Positions 63,504-64,000 of a DNA stretch of 64,000 nucleotides are shown here, piece after piece. The position numbers and the translations under genes are program-made. Under the pieces are notes generated by a model. The model searched no databases. It was not told where the DNA came from and saw only the letters and a list, made by a program, of their open reading frames with translations. The stretch comes from SIG291 sp045543455 (lineage in GTDB: Bacteria; Bacillota; Clostridia; Lachnospirales; Lachnospiraceae), in contig JAZQMK010000014.1 of NCBI GenBank assembly GCA_045543455.1, positions 1 to 64,000 on the forward strand. The letters are read 5' to 3'. Position 1 is the first letter of the stretch; each line of letters opens with the position of its first letter.

Positions 63504-64000
63504 CTATTTTATACTTAAATATACCAATAATACTGATATATCTGCAGGTGAAACTCCTGAAATTCTTGAAGCCTGTCCTATTGAGCGTGGTCTGAATTTT
63601 TTGAGTTTTTGAAGTGCTTCAACTCTTAAATTACCTACCTTATCATAATCGATATCTTCAGGTATTATTTTTTGTTCTAATTTTTTAAAGTGTTCTACCT
63701 GCTTTAACTGTCGCTTAATATAACCTTCATACTTTAAGTTAATGTTAACCTGTTCTATAACACCTTCATCAAGTGCTTCTCTATTATTATCAATGCTTTC
63801 AAGCATTTCATATGTAAGTTCAGGTCTTTTTATTAATTCTGCTAATGTTGTACCTGTCTTTAAAGGTGTACTTTCGCAGGCTTCTAATAATGCCTGTACT
63901 TTTTGATTAGCACCAATAGAAGTATTTTCAAGTCTTTCAACTTCCTTTTCAATCTGTTGTTCTTTTTCTACAACCTTATCATAGATTTCCTTTGATACAA
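63504..64000 (-). CDS. mnmG: tRNA uridine-modifying enzyme MnmG (GidA), C-terminal part
   Basis: The frame stays open to the window edge, so only the last 165 or so codons are visible. The end (YEGYIKRQLKQVEHFKKLEQ, RPRSIGQASRISGVSPADIS) is the MnmG C-terminal domain, which contacts MnmE and tRNA. The N-terminal FAD domain lies beyond 64000. Confidence 0.95.
   Translation of the reverse strand, partial: VSKEIYDKVVEKEQQIEKEVERLENTSIGANQKVQALLEACESTPLKTGTTLAELIKRPELTYEMLESIDNNREALDEGVIEQVNINLKYEGYIKRQLKQVEHFKKLEQKIIPEDIDYDKVGNLRVEALQKLKKFRPRSIGQASRISGVSPADISVLLVYLSIK

Overview
The window looks like a low-GC Firmicute of the class Clostridia, most likely Lachnospiraceae. Supporting signs are strongly AT-rich DNA, AGGAGG ribosome binding sites, and families such as DUF5711, DUF4446, DUF6262, DUF5688 and a Clostridia-style Tad locus. 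The right end carries mnmG, rsmG, parA, parB and two parS sites, the usual order beside the replication origin. Almost every gene is on the minus strand, so they read away from an origin that lies to the right. No CRISPR array and no classical insertion sequence was seen.

Left arm (1-21.8 kb): a probable rRNA promoter reading off the left edge; CvpA-like, DUF5711 and LysM membrane proteins; a coiled-coil membrane protein; an aconitase-family hydratase next to a HIT hydrolase; a stand-alone histidine kinase; a degenerate tRNA-like element; a K+ module (KdpE-like regulator, shortened KdpD-like kinase, small membrane protein, KtrA/TrkA-like and KtrB/TrkH-like subunits); a SanA-like protein; a BceRSAB-like regulator, kinase and ABC transporter set; MscL; and a flavodoxin/SCP2 fusion protein.

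Tad pilus locus, split in two: cpaE-like, cpaF, tadB, tadC and the first half of an Flp pilin gene lie at 53.3-48.9 kb. The second half of the pilin gene, the DUF5702/TadG-like protein, TadE-like proteins, prepilin peptidase and an FHA protein lie at 27.0-21.9 kb. Between the halves is an integrative mobilizable element of about 21.9 kb (about 27,027-48,955). It is flanked by an 11-bp direct repeat, TACAACCAAAA. Joining the halves at the repeat restores one 53-codon Flp1-like pilin frame, and this precise interruption is the main discovery in the window.

The element carries three tyrosine recombinases plus a DUF6262/TnpC-like protein (Tn554-like layout), ParM/ParR, a sigma factor, an unknown protein, a nuclease with NUMOD-like repeats, divergent regulators, a secreted lipoprotein, a MOBQ relaxase with a recognisable oriT, a DUF3847-like protein, ArdC, DUF5688, a VirD4/TraG coupling protein, a tandemly duplicated regulator, and at its right edge a Rho ATPase core without the usual RNA-binding N-terminus. 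No VirB4 or other mating-pore gene is present, so it probably moves with a helper. Excision should rebuild the pilin gene and the operon, so the element may act as an on/off switch for the pilus.

Right arm (53.3-64 kb): DUF2508, SbcCD, DUF4446, ParB, ParA, two parS palindromes, a NarL/DegU-type two-component pair, an alpha/beta hydrolase, RsmG and the end of MnmG.
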